The notes beneath the pieces are model-generated. The model did no database searches. It worked only from the letters and a program-made list of their open reading frames with translations, and was not told the origin of the DNA. A stretch of DNA of 64,000 nt from positions 3,906,001 to 3,970,000 of the forward strand of contig FNSS01000001.1 in NCBI GenBank assembly GCA_900104855.1. Reading direction: 5' to 3'. Source of the DNA: Rhizobiales bacterium GAS188. Lineage in GTDB: Bacteria > Pseudomonadota > Alphaproteobacteria > Rhizobiales > Beijerinckiaceae. How positions within the stretch are numbered: the first letter of the stretch is position 1; the number at the start of each line of letters is the position of its first letter. The position numbers and the translations under genes were made by a program. Positions 8,833-17,894 of this stretch are shown in pieces.

Positions 8833-9318
8833 TCAGGGGCGCGCCATCTTGCAGCCCGGCGCATAGCTGAGGTCGCGGTCGAGCCCGACCGGGCACCAGG
8901 TGACGCCCCAGCCATAGCTGAACAGGCCCGTATCCTCATCGATCGAGTAATAGATCTTGCGGTTGCGATTATCGGAGAACAGGCCCGTGACGCTGCAATA
9001 GCGGCGCGGGATGAAGGAGGGGCCGCGCGGCCGATAGGCGATCTCGTAAGCCGGGCTGAAATCGGCGATCTTGAGCGCAGAATCCCAATAACCGGCCTCG
9101 CGGATGGAGAAGCGGTCCTTGATGAAGCCGAGCACGCTCGCATCGCCGCAAGCCGGGAGCTGGGCGTCATAGGGGTCGATGCGGTTCTCGGCGATCAGCG
9201 GACGGGCCGGCGTATAGGCCGTATAATGCGTCAGCGGCACATAGACGCCGTGCATCGGTGCCGTGCAAGCCGACACCAGGCTCAGCGCAACGATACCGGC
9301 GATCTGTTTCAACCACAT
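8833..9318 (-). CDS. Putative lipoprotein of unknown function
   Basis: 161 residues from ATG 9318; an ATG six codons upstream (9336) is the alternative. The N-terminus [18 protein letters not shown] is a lipoprotein signal with a lipobox at VSAC, so Cys18 would be lipidated. The mature part has several aromatic strand-like segments ([45 protein letters not shown]) and Cys pairs that may form disulfides in the periplasm. I do not recognise the family. It is first in a likely lipoprotein-RNase T2-rlmJ transcription unit and is divergent from gshB. Confidence 0.65.
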   Translation of the reverse strand: MWLKQIAGIVALSLVSACTAPMHGVYVPLTHYTAYTPARPLIAENRIDPYDAQLPACGDASVLGFIKDRFSIREAGYWDSALKIADFSPAYEIAYRPRGPSFIPRRYCSVTGLFSDNRNRKIYYSIDEDTGLFSYGWGVTWCPVGLDRDLSYAPGCKMARP

Positions 9319-9524
9319 TTCGAGCCCCTGGCGCATGTCCCTGGCACCATGCGCATCGGCGCAGTCCCGGTCAAGGCGCCTCGCACCTCCCACCTGCGAA
9401 GCTCGCCATGCGTTGCATGCGCGCCACGCCGGCCCCACGCTGCTTTCCGGCCATTGCCAGAGGGCCTATGGCGCCCTATCGACGCTGCGAGGTCCGACCG
9501 CCTTGCCCCAAAGGACAACAGAAC

Positions 9525-10484
9525 ATGCCCCTCATCGTCGCCGTGCAGATGGATCCGATCGAGCGCATCAATATTGCGGGCGATTCGACCTTCGCGCTCA
9601 TGCTGGAGGCGAAGGCGCGCGGCCACTCGCTGCTCGTCTACACGCCCGACAAGCTGTCGATGCTCGACGGCAAGGTGAGCGCCCTGATGCGCCCCGTGGA
9701 GGTGCGCGAAGTGGTCGGCGATCATGCCGGGCTCGGCGAGCCGCGCCGCGTCGATCTTGCCGACACCAATGTGGTGCTGATGCGCCAGGACCCGCCCTTC
9801 GATCTCGCCTATATCACGGCGACCCATATGCTCGAGCGCGTGCATCCGAAGACCTTCGTCGTCAACGATCCGGCGAGTGTGCGCAACGCGCCCGAGAAGA
9901 TCTTCGTCACCGAATTCCCCGAGCTCATGCCGCCGACCTTGATCACCCGCGACAAGGCCGAGATCGAGGCCTTCCGCAAGCAGCATGGCGAGATCGTCAT
10001 GAAGCCGCTGCATGGCCATGGCGGGGCCTCGGTGTTCAAGGTCGCTTGCGAGGATGCGAATTTCGGCTCGCTCTACGACCTGTTCTCCGCCACCTTCAAG
10101 GAGGCATGGGTGGTGCAGCGCTTCCTGCCCGAGGTGGTCAAAGGCGATAAACGCATCATTCTGGTCGAAGGCGTCGCGCGCGGCGCCGTCAACCGGGTGC
10201 CCCAGGCGAACGACATCCGCTCCAACATGGTGCGTGGCGGCGCCGCGGAGGCGGCGCAATTATCGCCGCGCGAGCAAGAGATCTGCGAGAGGATCGGCCC
10301 GGCTCTGCGGCAGCGCGGCCTGATCTTCGTCGGCATCGACGTGATCGACGGCTATCTGACCGAGATCAACGTCACCTCGCCGACCGGCATCCGCGCCATC
10401 CGCAACACGGGCGGGCCCGATCTCGCGGTGGTGATCTGGGACGCCATCGAGGCCAGGCTGAAGACGGGCAGCGCCCCGGCATGA
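9525..10484 (+). CDS. gshB: Glutathione synthetase
   Basis: 319 residues from ATG 9525. ATP-grasp ligase that joins gamma-glutamylcysteine and glycine in the last step of glutathione synthesis. Family text includes the start [36 protein letters not shown], the glycine-rich loop [14 protein letters not shown], and the metal/ADP segment [19 protein letters not shown]. Length and end match the family (about 315 residues). The frame extends upstream without matching the family, so ATG 9525 was chosen. The roughly 200 bp between it and the divergent lipoprotein gene probably hold both promoters. Confidence 0.95.
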   Translation: MPLIVAVQMDPIERINIAGDSTFALMLEAKARGHSLLVYTPDKLSMLDGKVSALMRPVEVREVVGDHAGLGEPRRVDLADTNVVLMRQDPPFDLAYITATHMLERVHPKTFVVNDPASVRNAPEKIFVTEFPELMPPTLITRDKAEIEAFRKQHGEIVMKPLHGHGGASVFKVACEDANFGSLYDLFSATFKEAWVVQRFLPEVVKGDKRIILVEGVARGAVNRVPQANDIRSNMVRGGAAEAAQLSPREQEICERIGPALRQRGLIFVGIDVIDGYLTEINVTSPTGIRAIRNTGGPDLAVVIWDAIEARLKTGSAPA

Positions 10485-10502
10485 GCCGCGAAGCCGCTCC
10501 CA

Positions 10503-11330
10503 TCAGGCTCGCGCTTGCGCCGGGACCGGATGGGCGAACAGCTTCATGAGGCTCGCGATGACGGCGAGCGTCGCCACATAGCACAGGCCCTGCATGGCCG
10601 ACGGGTGGTCGTTATAGCCGATCAGCGTGTGCAGCACCCGCCCGACGATGCTGGTATCCGAGAGGATATGCGACGAATCCCAGAGCTGTTCCGACAAGGC
10701 GGTAACAACATCGGCCTGCTGCAGGAAACCCACGGCCTGCGAGGCGAGCCCGGCGGCGAGCAGCGCGATCAGCACGCTCGTCACCCCGAAGATATAGCGG
10801 CTCGGTATCCGCAGCAGGCCGCCATAGGTGAGCACGGTAACGACGCCCCCGAGCAAGAGCCCGATGAAGCCGCCGGCCAACAGGCTCGTTCCCGAACCCG
10901 GCTCGGACGCGATGAAGATGCCGTAGAGGAATAAGGCGACCTCGGCGCCCTCGCGCAGCACCGCGACGGTCACCACGATGGCGAGCCCGGCGAGCGTCGA
11001 GGCGCCGGAGTGCACCGCCTCGCCGGCCTTGCGCATTTCCACCGCGATCTCGCGGCCATGGCGCGCCATCCAGACATTATGCCAGGCGAGCATGACGACC
11101 GCGACGCCGAGAATGCCGGCATTGAACAATTCCTGCCCCACGCCCTGGAAGGCGTTGGAGATGGTGTTGATGAAGGCGCCGACCAGGCAGGCGCCGATCA
11201 CGCCCGCGGCAACGCCGGCGCCGATATAGCGGCCGCGTCCGGGGATGCCGCGCGTCACCGCCATGGTGATGCCCACGATCAGCCCAGCCTCGATGACCTC
11301 GCGGAAGACGATGATGAGTGCGCCGAGCAC
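10503..11330 (-). CDS. FTR1 family high-affinity iron permease
   Basis: 275 residues with about seven transmembrane helices and the two REXXE iron-coordination motifs of the family: REVIE at 10-14 and REGAE at 126-130. FTR1/EfeU proteins import ferric iron across the inner membrane. The GTG start is preceded by GAGGA at suitable spacing. The usual partners, EfeO and EfeB or a multicopper oxidase, are not adjacent: gshB converges downstream and rlmN lies beyond a 200-bp gap. It may therefore act alone or with proteins encoded elsewhere. The C-terminus is short and Ala/Pro-rich. Confidence 0.9.
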   Translation of the reverse strand: MLGALIIVFREVIEAGLIVGITMAVTRGIPGRGRYIGAGVAAGVIGACLVGAFINTISNAFQGVGQELFNAGILGVAVVMLAWHNVWMARHGREIAVEMRKAGEAVHSGASTLAGLAIVVTVAVLREGAEVALFLYGIFIASEPGSGTSLLAGGFIGLLLGGVVTVLTYGGLLRIPSRYIFGVTSVLIALLAAGLASQAVGFLQQADVVTALSEQLWDSSHILSDTSIVGRVLHTLIGYNDHPSAMQGLCYVATLAVIASLMKLFAHPVPAQARA

Positions 11331-11536
11331 GGAATCCTCGCTGTATGCCAGCGCCGGCTGGCCGGTTCAGTCGCACGGAGCGGCCGATCCGGGGCACCGA
11401 AGGTCCCGCATCATCGACGATCCGCGGCCCGAACCCGGAAGTCCGCGGCTCTCGATTGTCAAGTCAATTCAACGAGTTTGGAATGAATCCAAAGTCGAGT
11501 CGCCGCGCCGCCGGCAAACTGGGTGCGGGTGTGAGC

Positions 11537-12754
11537 TCAGTCGACGTTGGCGAACATGCCCTCGGCGCCGATGCCGCTCTCGAGCATCAGGCGTGCCCGG
11601 GCGCGCAGCTTCTCGGTCTCGCTCTTCAACTGGCCGCAGGCGGCGAGGATATCGCGTCCGCGCGGGGTGCGGATCGGCGAGGCATAACCGGCGTTGAAGA
11701 CGATCTCGGAGAAGGCCTCGATGCGCTCCCAGTCGGAGCATTCATAGCGCGTGCCGGGCCAGGGGTTGAAGGGGATCAGGTTGATCTTGGCCGGGATGCC
11801 GCGCAGCAGGCGCACCAATTCGCGCGCCTCGCGGTCCGAATCGTTGACGCCCTTGAGCATCACATATTCGAAGGTGATGCGCCTCGCATTGGACAAGCCC
11901 GGATAGGCGCGGCAGGCCTCGAGCAGATCCTTGATCGGGTATTTCTTGTTGAGCGGCACCAGCTCGTCGCGCAGCTCGTCGCGCACCGCATGCAGCGAGA
12001 TCGCCAGCATGGTGCCGATCTCGGCGCCGGCGCGCGGGATCATCGGGACGACGCCCGAGGTCGAGAGCGTGATGCGCCGGCGCGACAAGGAGAGGCCTTC
12101 GCCATCCGAGACCGTCTCGACCGCGGCCTTCACCCCGTCGAAATTGTAGAGCGGCTCGCCCATGCCCATGAACACGATGTTCGAGATGAGCCGCGGGTTG
12201 GCCGGCTCGCCGGTTCCGCCGGGCAGGGCGGCGACCGGCCAATCCCCGAGACGGTCGCGTGCCACGAGCAACTGCCCGACGATCTCCGCCGCCTCGAGAT
12301 TGCGCACCAGGCGCTGGGTGCCGGTATGGCAGAAAGTGCAGGTCAAGGTGCAGCCGACCTGGCTCGAGACGCAGAGCGTGGCGCGGTCGACCTCCGGAAT
12401 ATAGACGGTTTCGATCTCGGCACCCTTGTCATGGGGACCCTTGGGCGCCATGCGCAACAACCATTTACGGGTGCCGTCCGACGACACATGTTCGGCGACG
12501 ACCTGGGGCCGCTCGAGGCTGAAATTCTGCGCGAGCACGGCCCGCATCTCCTTGCCGATCGTGGTCATCGCCGAGAAATCGGTGGCGCCGCGGTGGTAGA
12601 TCCAGTTCCAGAGCTGCGCGGTGCGCATGCGCCGCTCGCGCGCCGGCACCCCGATCTCGGCGAGCTTGTCGGCAAGCAAGGCTCGGTCGAGCCCCGCAAG
12701 CGAGGCCGGCCGCGTCGCGGCTACGGGCGTCGGGGCTGCGATGGCTGTCGTCAC
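11537..12754 (-). CDS. rlmN: Dual-specificity RNA methyltransferase RlmN
   Basis: 405 residues from a GTG that overlaps the ialB-like stop (GTGA at 12751-12754); a TTG two codons earlier is the alternative. Radical-SAM enzyme that methylates C2 of A2503 in 23S rRNA and of A37 in some tRNAs. The CxxxCxxC cluster motif lies in [13 protein letters not shown], with [14 protein letters not shown] and [11 protein letters not shown] downstream as in the family. A Cys near the C-terminus (AACGQL) fits the methyl-carrying cysteine. The 4-nt overlap implies coupling to the upstream gene. Confidence 0.95.
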   Translation of the reverse strand: MTTAIAAPTPVAATRPASLAGLDRALLADKLAEIGVPARERRMRTAQLWNWIYHRGATDFSAMTTIGKEMRAVLAQNFSLERPQVVAEHVSSDGTRKWLLRMAPKGPHDKGAEIETVYIPEVDRATLCVSSQVGCTLTCTFCHTGTQRLVRNLEAAEIVGQLLVARDRLGDWPVAALPGGTGEPANPRLISNIVFMGMGEPLYNFDGVKAAVETVSDGEGLSLSRRRITLSTSGVVPMIPRAGAEIGTMLAISLHAVRDELRDELVPLNKKYPIKDLLEACRAYPGLSNARRITFEYVMLKGVNDSDREARELVRLLRGIPAKINLIPFNPWPGTRYECSDWERIEAFSEIVFNAGYASPIRTPRGRDILAACGQLKSETEKLRARARLMLESGIGAEGMFANVD

Positions 12755-13413
12755 TTGCAATTCTTCTCCGCGGTATCGAGGGCTTGGGCGATGCCGGCAA
12801 GCGAGAAGCGGTCCGTCGTCGCGTTGCCGCGCTTCGAGGAGGCCTTCACGGTCAGGCTGCCGCCCCGCTTCATGGCGGCGAGCATTGAGCCTTCCTCAGC
12901 GGCGTTGTGCACGAACAGGCTCGTATCCTTGCCGGCGAGCTCGAAACTGGTGCTGCCGAGCACGGCTTGCGCCGGCGCATCCTCCTTCACGGCAAAGCCC
13001 ATCACCACGGCGATCTCGCCGCGCACCTTCTCGTCGGGCCGGTAGGAAACGAACAGATATCCCGGATCCCGATTGAGGTTCTTCGGCAGGCGTTCCTTGG
13101 GAACCGACAAAGCATAGCAGATTTTCCGCGTGCCGGGTGTCGCATAGGCGACCCAGTCATCGAACTGGCCGAGCTTGACGGCCTGCCCGGTGCCGGGCTT
13201 GGCGGAAGCCGCGGCGACATCTTTCGTCTTGGCCGGCGTCGCCTTGGCCGGGGTCGTCTTGGCGGCGCTCGCCTTGGCGGAACTGGCCGCCGCCGGCTTC
13301 GTCTTGCTCGTACTCGCCGCCTGGAGCGGTCCCTGCATCCCGGACAGGAGCGCGGCGGCAAGGAAGACGGTGGCAAGGAAGACAATGGACGGTGAACGGC
13401 GACGGATCAGCAT
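12751..13413 (-). CDS. Invasion-associated locus B (IalB)-like secreted protein
   Basis: 220 residues: signal peptide (about 1-33), a Lys/Ala/Pro/Thr linker (about 34-72, [17 protein letters not shown]), then an IalB-like domain starting [20 protein letters not shown]. The family is common in Rhizobiales; despite its name most members have no proven role in invasion. The ATG at 13413 was chosen because the signal peptide follows it directly; the frame is open for 90 more codons upstream but these are not signal-like. It is cotranscribed with rlmN through a 4-bp overlap. The linker resembles the Lys/Ala tail on the AhpD-like protein at 24303. Confidence 0.8.
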   Translation of the reverse strand: MLIRRRSPSIVFLATVFLAAALLSGMQGPLQAASTSKTKPAAASSAKASAAKTTPAKATPAKTKDVAAASAKPGTGQAVKLGQFDDWVAYATPGTRKICYALSVPKERLPKNLNRDPGYLFVSYRPDEKVRGEIAVVMGFAVKEDAPAQAVLGSTSFELAGKDTSLFVHNAAEEGSMLAAMKRGGSLTVKASSKRGNATTDRFSLAGIAQALDTAEKNCK

Positions 13414-13847
13414 GCTTGGGCCCTTTGCAACGGCTATTGGCGGGTTGCGGGATATCTCGCAAAAAAGGGCGCATTTTGTCGATGGGCGCCGAGCTTCATG
13501 GCGCGAGGCGCCGGGTGAATCTCGTTCATTTGACATATTCCGCGCGCCAAAGCGAGACCGACGAGCCTGAAGGCCATCAGACCGAGGGCCAAACATGCCG
13601 TGTCGCGAGGCGGCCGATCGGGCCCAGCGATTACAGAACACTGCGAACGCGGTTGAACCCTGCACGACACTGTGTGATACCAATTCGACGACAGGTCGAG
13701 GCTTTTCGCCATTGATTCACATATCGAATCTGGGACCGCTGGCGTCTCGCCCGCCCTTGCGGCGGCGAGCCGCGCCGCCGGGAAGGAAGGGCGATCGAGA
13801 CGGTCGCGGTGCCAGCGCTGATCGCCTCCCATGAGGCTGGGGCGCGC
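13414..13847. other. Intergenic region between divergent ialB-like gene and liv-type operon
   Basis: 434 bp without a convincing gene. It should contain both promoters. A TTGACA-like hexamer occurs near 13528, but no good -10 was seen. The right third is occupied by a dispersed palindromic repeat (13731-13814) that reaches to within about 35 bp of the permease start. Confidence 0.5.
13731..13814. repeat. Dispersed palindromic repeat, family 1, copy 1
   Basis: Left arm tgggaccgctggcgtctcgc and right arm ending cgatcgagacggtcgcggt-gcca fold back on each other. The same outer sequences recur at 39216-39303 and 56858-56947, with half copies at 27398-27423 and 32356-32386. Confidence 0.7.
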
Positions 13848-14912
13848 ATGACCCCCGAAATCGCGCTGCTCCTCGCCGAGGACGGCATCGCCAACGGCGC
13901 GATCTATGTGCTGGTCGGCCTCGGCATCGTGCTGGTTTTCGTCGTCACCCGCGTGATCTTCGTGCCGTTCGGCGATATCCTGGCCTATACGGCCCTGACG
14001 CTCGGCGCACTCGAGCGCCATCGGCTTCCCGGCACAGTCTGGCTGGTGCTGACGCTCGCCGTGATCGCCTCGGCGATGGAGGTGGCGCATCATTGGCGGT
14101 CGGCGCGCCTCGCGGACCTGCCGCGCGGCCTCGCTCTGCATGGCGGCCTGCCCCTGCTGCCGGCCATTGCGGTCGTGCTGCTCGCCGGCCGTGATTTGCC
14201 GCCCGTGGTCGCCATTCCCCTGACGCTGGCTCTCGTGCTGCCGATCGGCCCGCTCCTCTATCGGATCGCCTTCCGGCCGTTGGCGGATGCGCCGGTGCTG
14301 GTGCTGCTGATGGTGGCGGTGGCGCTGCATTTCGCCGTGTCCGGCCTGGCGCTCTTCTATTTCGGGCCGGAAGGCGTGCGCACCCAGCCCTTGACGCGCG
14401 CCGTGCTGCGGCTCGGCGACCTCATCGTGCCTGGCCAGACGCTGATCATCCTGGCGGGTTGCGGGGTCGTCTGCCTGTTGCTGTTCCTGGTCTTCGCGCG
14501 CACCGCCATGGGCAAGGCGCTCAGGGCGACGGCGGTCAACCGGCTCGGCGCGCGCCTGTGCGGCATCAGCCCGGCGCAGACCGGGGCCTGGGCCTTCCTG
14601 CTCGCTTCGGCGCTGGCGGGCATCACCGGCATCATCGTCGGTCCGGTTGCGACGCTCTATTACGATTCAGGCTTCATCATCGGGCTCAAGGCCTTCGTCG
14701 GCGCCATCATCGGGGGGCTCGTCAGCTATCCGATGGCGGCGCTCGGCGCGCTGTTCGTGGGCCTTCTCGAAAGCTATGCGGCCTTCTGGAGCAGCGCCTT
14801 CAAGGAGGTGATCGTATTCTCGGCCCTCATCCCGATCCTGATCTGGCGGTCGCTGCAATCTCGCCATCAGCTCGAGGATGAGGACGACGCCGAGGAGGAA
14901 GCCGCCGCATGA
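13848..14912 (+). CDS. Branched-chain-type ABC transporter permease (LivH-like)
   Basis: 354 residues with about eight transmembrane helices. LivH features are the start DGIANGAIYVLVGLGIVLVF, the cytoplasmic loop GKALRATAVNRLGARLCGIS that contacts the ATPase, and GFIIGLKAFVGAIIGGLVSYPMAALGALFVGLLESY near the end. It forms one half of an inner-membrane importer for amino acids or other carboxylic acids. ATG 13848 was chosen; a GTG 13 codons upstream (13809) lies inside a dispersed repeat. It overlaps the next gene by 4 bp and heads a six-gene operon. The C-terminus is very acidic (EDEDDAEEEAAA). Confidence 0.88.
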   Translation: MTPEIALLLAEDGIANGAIYVLVGLGIVLVFVVTRVIFVPFGDILAYTALTLGALERHRLPGTVWLVLTLAVIASAMEVAHHWRSARLADLPRGLALHGGLPLLPAIAVVLLAGRDLPPVVAIPLTLALVLPIGPLLYRIAFRPLADAPVLVLLMVAVALHFAVSGLALFYFGPEGVRTQPLTRAVLRLGDLIVPGQTLIILAGCGVVCLLLFLVFARTAMGKALRATAVNRLGARLCGISPAQTGAWAFLLASALAGITGIIVGPVATLYYDSGFIIGLKAFVGAIIGGLVSYPMAALGALFVGLLESYAAFWSSAFKEVIVFSALIPILIWRSLQSRHQLEDEDDAEEEAAA

Positions 14913-16687
14913 CGGCACGCCGTCTCCTCTTCGTCCTCGCGCTCGCCGCCATCGCGAGCGCGCCGCTATGGCTCGGCGGCTACCCTCTGACCTTGCTGAA
15001 TTATGTCGCCATCTTCGCCCTGGTGACGCTCGGCCTCGTGGTGATGACCGGGGCGGGCGGCATCACCTCCTTCGGCCAGGCCGCCTTCGTGGGCATCGGT
15101 GCCTATGCGACCGCCTGGTGGACGACCGTGATGGCGGGCTCTCCCTTTGCCGGTCTGCTCATCGGACTTGCGGCCTCGGGCGTCACGGCCGCGGTGCTCG
15201 GTGCCGCGACCTTGCGCCTCGGCGGCCATTTCCTGCCTCTGTCGACCATCGCCTGGGGCATCGCCATCGACTACATGTTCGGCAATGTCGAGGCGCTCGG
15301 CTCCCATAACGGCATCGCCGCCATCCCGGCGATCGCCTTTGGCGACGTCTCGCTGATCACCGCCAAGGCCTTCTATCTCATGGTCTGGCCGCTCCTCGGC
15401 CTCGCCATGCTGCTTTGCGCCAACCTGCTCGATTCGCGTGAGGGGCGCGCCATCCGGGCGCTGCGCGGCGGCAACGCTCTCGTCGAGAGCCTCGGTATCG
15501 ATCCCTTCGCGACGCGGCTGCGCGCCTTCGTGCTCGCTGCCCTGCTCGCTTCGCTCTCGGGCTGGCTCTATGCCCATTTCCAGCGAGTGGTGAGCCCGAC
15601 GGCCTTCGATCTCGAAGCCGGGATCGAGTTCCTGCTGATGGCGCTCATCGGCGGCGCCGGCCATGTCGGCGGAGCGGTGGTCGGGTCGGCGATTGTCACC
15701 TTCCTCAAGGAAGGGCTGCAATCCTTCCTGCCGCTCTTCACCGCAAACAGCACCCAGCTCCAGGCAGTGGTGCTCGGCGCCTTGTTCATCCTCATCCTGC
15801 AGAAGGCGCGCTGGGGTCTTCTTCCCTTCGTGCTGCGCGCCTTGCCGCGCCGCGAACCGCCGCCCGTCATGGATGCGCGCCCCCTGCGGCGCCGCGCCGG
15901 GCTGAAACACGGTGCGCCGCTGCTGGCGATCGAAGGCGTCTCCAAGCGCTTCGGAGGCCTCATCGCCGTGAACGATGTCAGCCTCGAGCTGCGGGTCGGC
16001 GAGATTCTTGGCCTGATCGGGCCGAACGGCGCCGGCAAGAGCACCTTGTTCAACCTCGTCACCGGCCTCGCGAAGCCCAGCGCCGGCCGCATCCTTTTCC
16101 TCGAGCAGGACATGCAAGGGCTTTCGGCTCGCCGCCGCGCCCGGCTCGGCATGGCGAGGACCTTCCAGCATGTGAGGCTTCGCCCCGGCATGACGCTCCT
16201 CGACAATGTGGCGCTTGGCGCCTATGGGCGCGCCCGCGCCGGCTTCCTGCGCTGCGCACTGCGTCTCGACCGGGCCGAGGAGCGCGGCGTCCGTGCCGAG
16301 GCCGCCCGTCAGCTCGCCCGCGTCGGCCTTGGCCACAAGCTCCATCATCGCGCCGGCGCCTTGCCGCTCGGCGAGCAGCGCCTGCTCGAAGTGGCGCGCG
16401 CGCTCGCGGCGGATCCCGCGCTCGTCATCCTCGACGAGCCGGCGGCCGGGCTGCGGCGGCTCGAAAAGCAGGCCTTGGCGAAGCTGATCCGGGCGCTGCG
16501 GCAGGAAGGGGTGACCGTGATGCTGGTCGAGCACGACATGGATTTCGTCATGACCCTCGTCGACCGGATCGTGGTGATGGATTTCGGCGTCAAGATCGCC
16601 GAGGGGCCGCCTTCGCGCGTCAGCCGCGATGCGCGCGTGCGCGAAGCCTATCTCGGTGTCGAAGCTCTCGACGTCGAAGCGGCCTGA
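14909..16687 (+). CDS. Fused LivM-like permease and LivG-like ATPase
   Basis: 592 residues. Residues 1 to about 300 are a LivM-type permease (GAGGITSFGQAAFVGIGAYA and the GNALVESLGIDPFATRL loop). Residues from about 325 are an ABC ATPase with Walker A GPNGAGKST at 371-379, Walker B LVILDEPAAG, the switch His in LVEHDMDFV, and a LivG-type start FGGLIAVNDVSLEL. The signature motif reads PLGEQRLLEVARAL rather than LSxGxQ. The fusion supplies the second permease and one ATPase in one chain. No LivF or substrate-binding protein is encoded nearby, so these must come from elsewhere or be absent. The ATG overlaps the previous stop and thiolase-like gene follows by 7 bp. Confidence 0.88.
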   Translation: MTARRLLFVLALAAIASAPLWLGGYPLTLLNYVAIFALVTLGLVVMTGAGGITSFGQAAFVGIGAYATAWWTTVMAGSPFAGLLIGLAASGVTAAVLGAATLRLGGHFLPLSTIAWGIAIDYMFGNVEALGSHNGIAAIPAIAFGDVSLITAKAFYLMVWPLLGLAMLLCANLLDSREGRAIRALRGGNALVESLGIDPFATRLRAFVLAALLASLSGWLYAHFQRVVSPTAFDLEAGIEFLLMALIGGAGHVGGAVVGSAIVTFLKEGLQSFLPLFTANSTQLQAVVLGALFILILQKARWGLLPFVLRALPRREPPPVMDARPLRRRAGLKHGAPLLAIEGVSKRFGGLIAVNDVSLELRVGEILGLIGPNGAGKSTLFNLVTGLAKPSAGRILFLEQDMQGLSARRRARLGMARTFQHVRLRPGMTLLDNVALGAYGRARAGFLRCALRLDRAEERGVRAEAARQLARVGLGHKLHHRAGALPLGEQRLLEVARALAADPALVILDEPAAGLRRLEKQALAKLIRALRQEGVTVMLVEHDMDFVMTLVDRIVVMDFGVKIAEGPPSRVSRDARVREAYLGVEALDVEAA

Positions 16688-16694
16688 CACGCCA

Positions 16695-17894
16695 ATGACC
16701 CCACGCCCTCTCTCACGCCCTTACGACGATGTGGTGGTGGCGGCGCCCGTCACGGTTCCCTATGCGCGCTTCTCGATCAAGGGAGCCCATTGGTTCCTGG
16801 CGCGGGCGCTCGCCGGCCTCATCGAGGCGGCCGGAATCCGCAAGGACGATATTGACGGGCTCGCGGTGTCGAGCTTCACGCTCGCCCCCGATACGGCCGT
16901 CGGCTTCACCCAGCATGTCGGCCTGTCGCCGCGCTGGCTCGAGCATGTGCCGATGGGCGGCGCCTCGGCGATCGTGCAGCTGCGGCGTGCGGCGCGCGCG
17001 GTCGAGGCTGGCGATGCCGATCTCGTCGCCTGCATCGCGGGCGACACCAACCATGTCGATTCCTTTCGCCAGAACACTTCGAATTTCAGCCTGTTCGCGC
17101 GCGACGCCGCCTATCCCTATGGCTCGGGCGGCCCGAATGGCAGCTTCGCCTTGCTGACCGATCATTACATGCGCGTCTACGGCGCCACGCCTTCCGACTA
17201 TGGGAAGCTCTGCGTCGCCCAGCGCCGCAACGCGCTCGCCAATCCGCTTGCCCTGTTGCGCAAGCCGCTGACCATGGAAGACTATCTCGGCGCGCGGCTG
17301 ATCGCCGACCCGATCCGCCTGTTCGATTGCGTCATGCCCTGCGCCGGGGCCGACGCCTTCCTGGTGATGCGTCGCGAGAGGGCGAAGAAGCTTGGCCTGC
17401 CGCATGCGAAGCTGCTTGCGACGATCGAGCGCCACAATGGCTTTCCCGAGGATCCGATCCAGTTCCGCGGCGGCTGGGCCCTCGACCGCGAGGCGCTCTA
17501 CGATCAGGCGGGCGTTGCCCCGAAGGATATCGACTTCCTGCAGGCTTATGATGATTATCCGGTCATCACCTTGATGCAGATCGAGGATCTCGGCTTCTGC
17601 GACAAGGGCGAGGGACCCGATTTCGTGCGCCGCAACAGCTTCACTATCGATGGCAGCTTTCCGCTCAACTCATCGGGCGGGCAATTATCCATGGGGCAGG
17701 CTGGCGCCGCCGGCGGCCATCTCGGCCTCGTCGAGGCGATCCGGCAATTGATCGGCGCACCGCTCGGCGAGCAGATCGCGAAGGCTCGCCTCGGCCTCGT
17801 CAGTGGCTTCGGTATGATCAACTACGATCGCGGCCTGTGCTCGGGAGCAGCGATCTTGGCGGCGACTGGCAAGAAGGGCAGGAAGCGCAAATGA
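16695..17894 (+). CDS. Thiolase-like protein (SCP-x/lipid-transfer type) without the usual nucleophilic Cys
   Basis: 399 residues from ATG 16695. The thiolase fold is recognisable from VVVAAPVTVPYARF, the helix following GLSPRWLEHVPMGGASAIVQL, and the C-terminal loop NSSGGQLSMGQAGAAGGHLG. The position that holds the acylated Cys in thiolases (CASG context) reads GGAS here, and the GHP motif is GQLS. Claisen chemistry of the normal kind is therefore unlikely. Proteins of this branch often pair with a DUF35 Zn-ribbon/OB protein, and such a domain is encoded by the next gene, which overlaps by 4 bp (ATGA). The likely role is acyl-CoA binding, retro-aldol or condensation in a complex; the substrate is unknown. 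Confidence 0.75.
   Translation: MTPRPLSRPYDDVVVAAPVTVPYARFSIKGAHWFLARALAGLIEAAGIRKDDIDGLAVSSFTLAPDTAVGFTQHVGLSPRWLEHVPMGGASAIVQLRRAARAVEAGDADLVACIAGDTNHVDSFRQNTSNFSLFARDAAYPYGSGGPNGSFALLTDHYMRVYGATPSDYGKLCVAQRRNALANPLALLRKPLTMEDYLGARLIADPIRLFDCVMPCAGADAFLVMRRERAKKLGLPHAKLLATIERHNGFPEDPIQFRGGWALDREALYDQAGVAPKDIDFLQAYDDYPVITLMQIEDLGFCDKGEGPDFVRRNSFTIDGSFPLNSSGGQLSMGQAGAAGGHLGLVEAIRQLIGAPLGEQIAKARLGLVSGFGMINYDRGLCSGAAILAATGKKGRKRK

Noticed and set aside
14966-16690. 574-codon open frame antisense to the LivM-LivG fusion
   Set aside because: Composition is that of a reverse-complement shadow (Glu/Gln/His/Arg-rich) and the sense frame has all ABC motifs.
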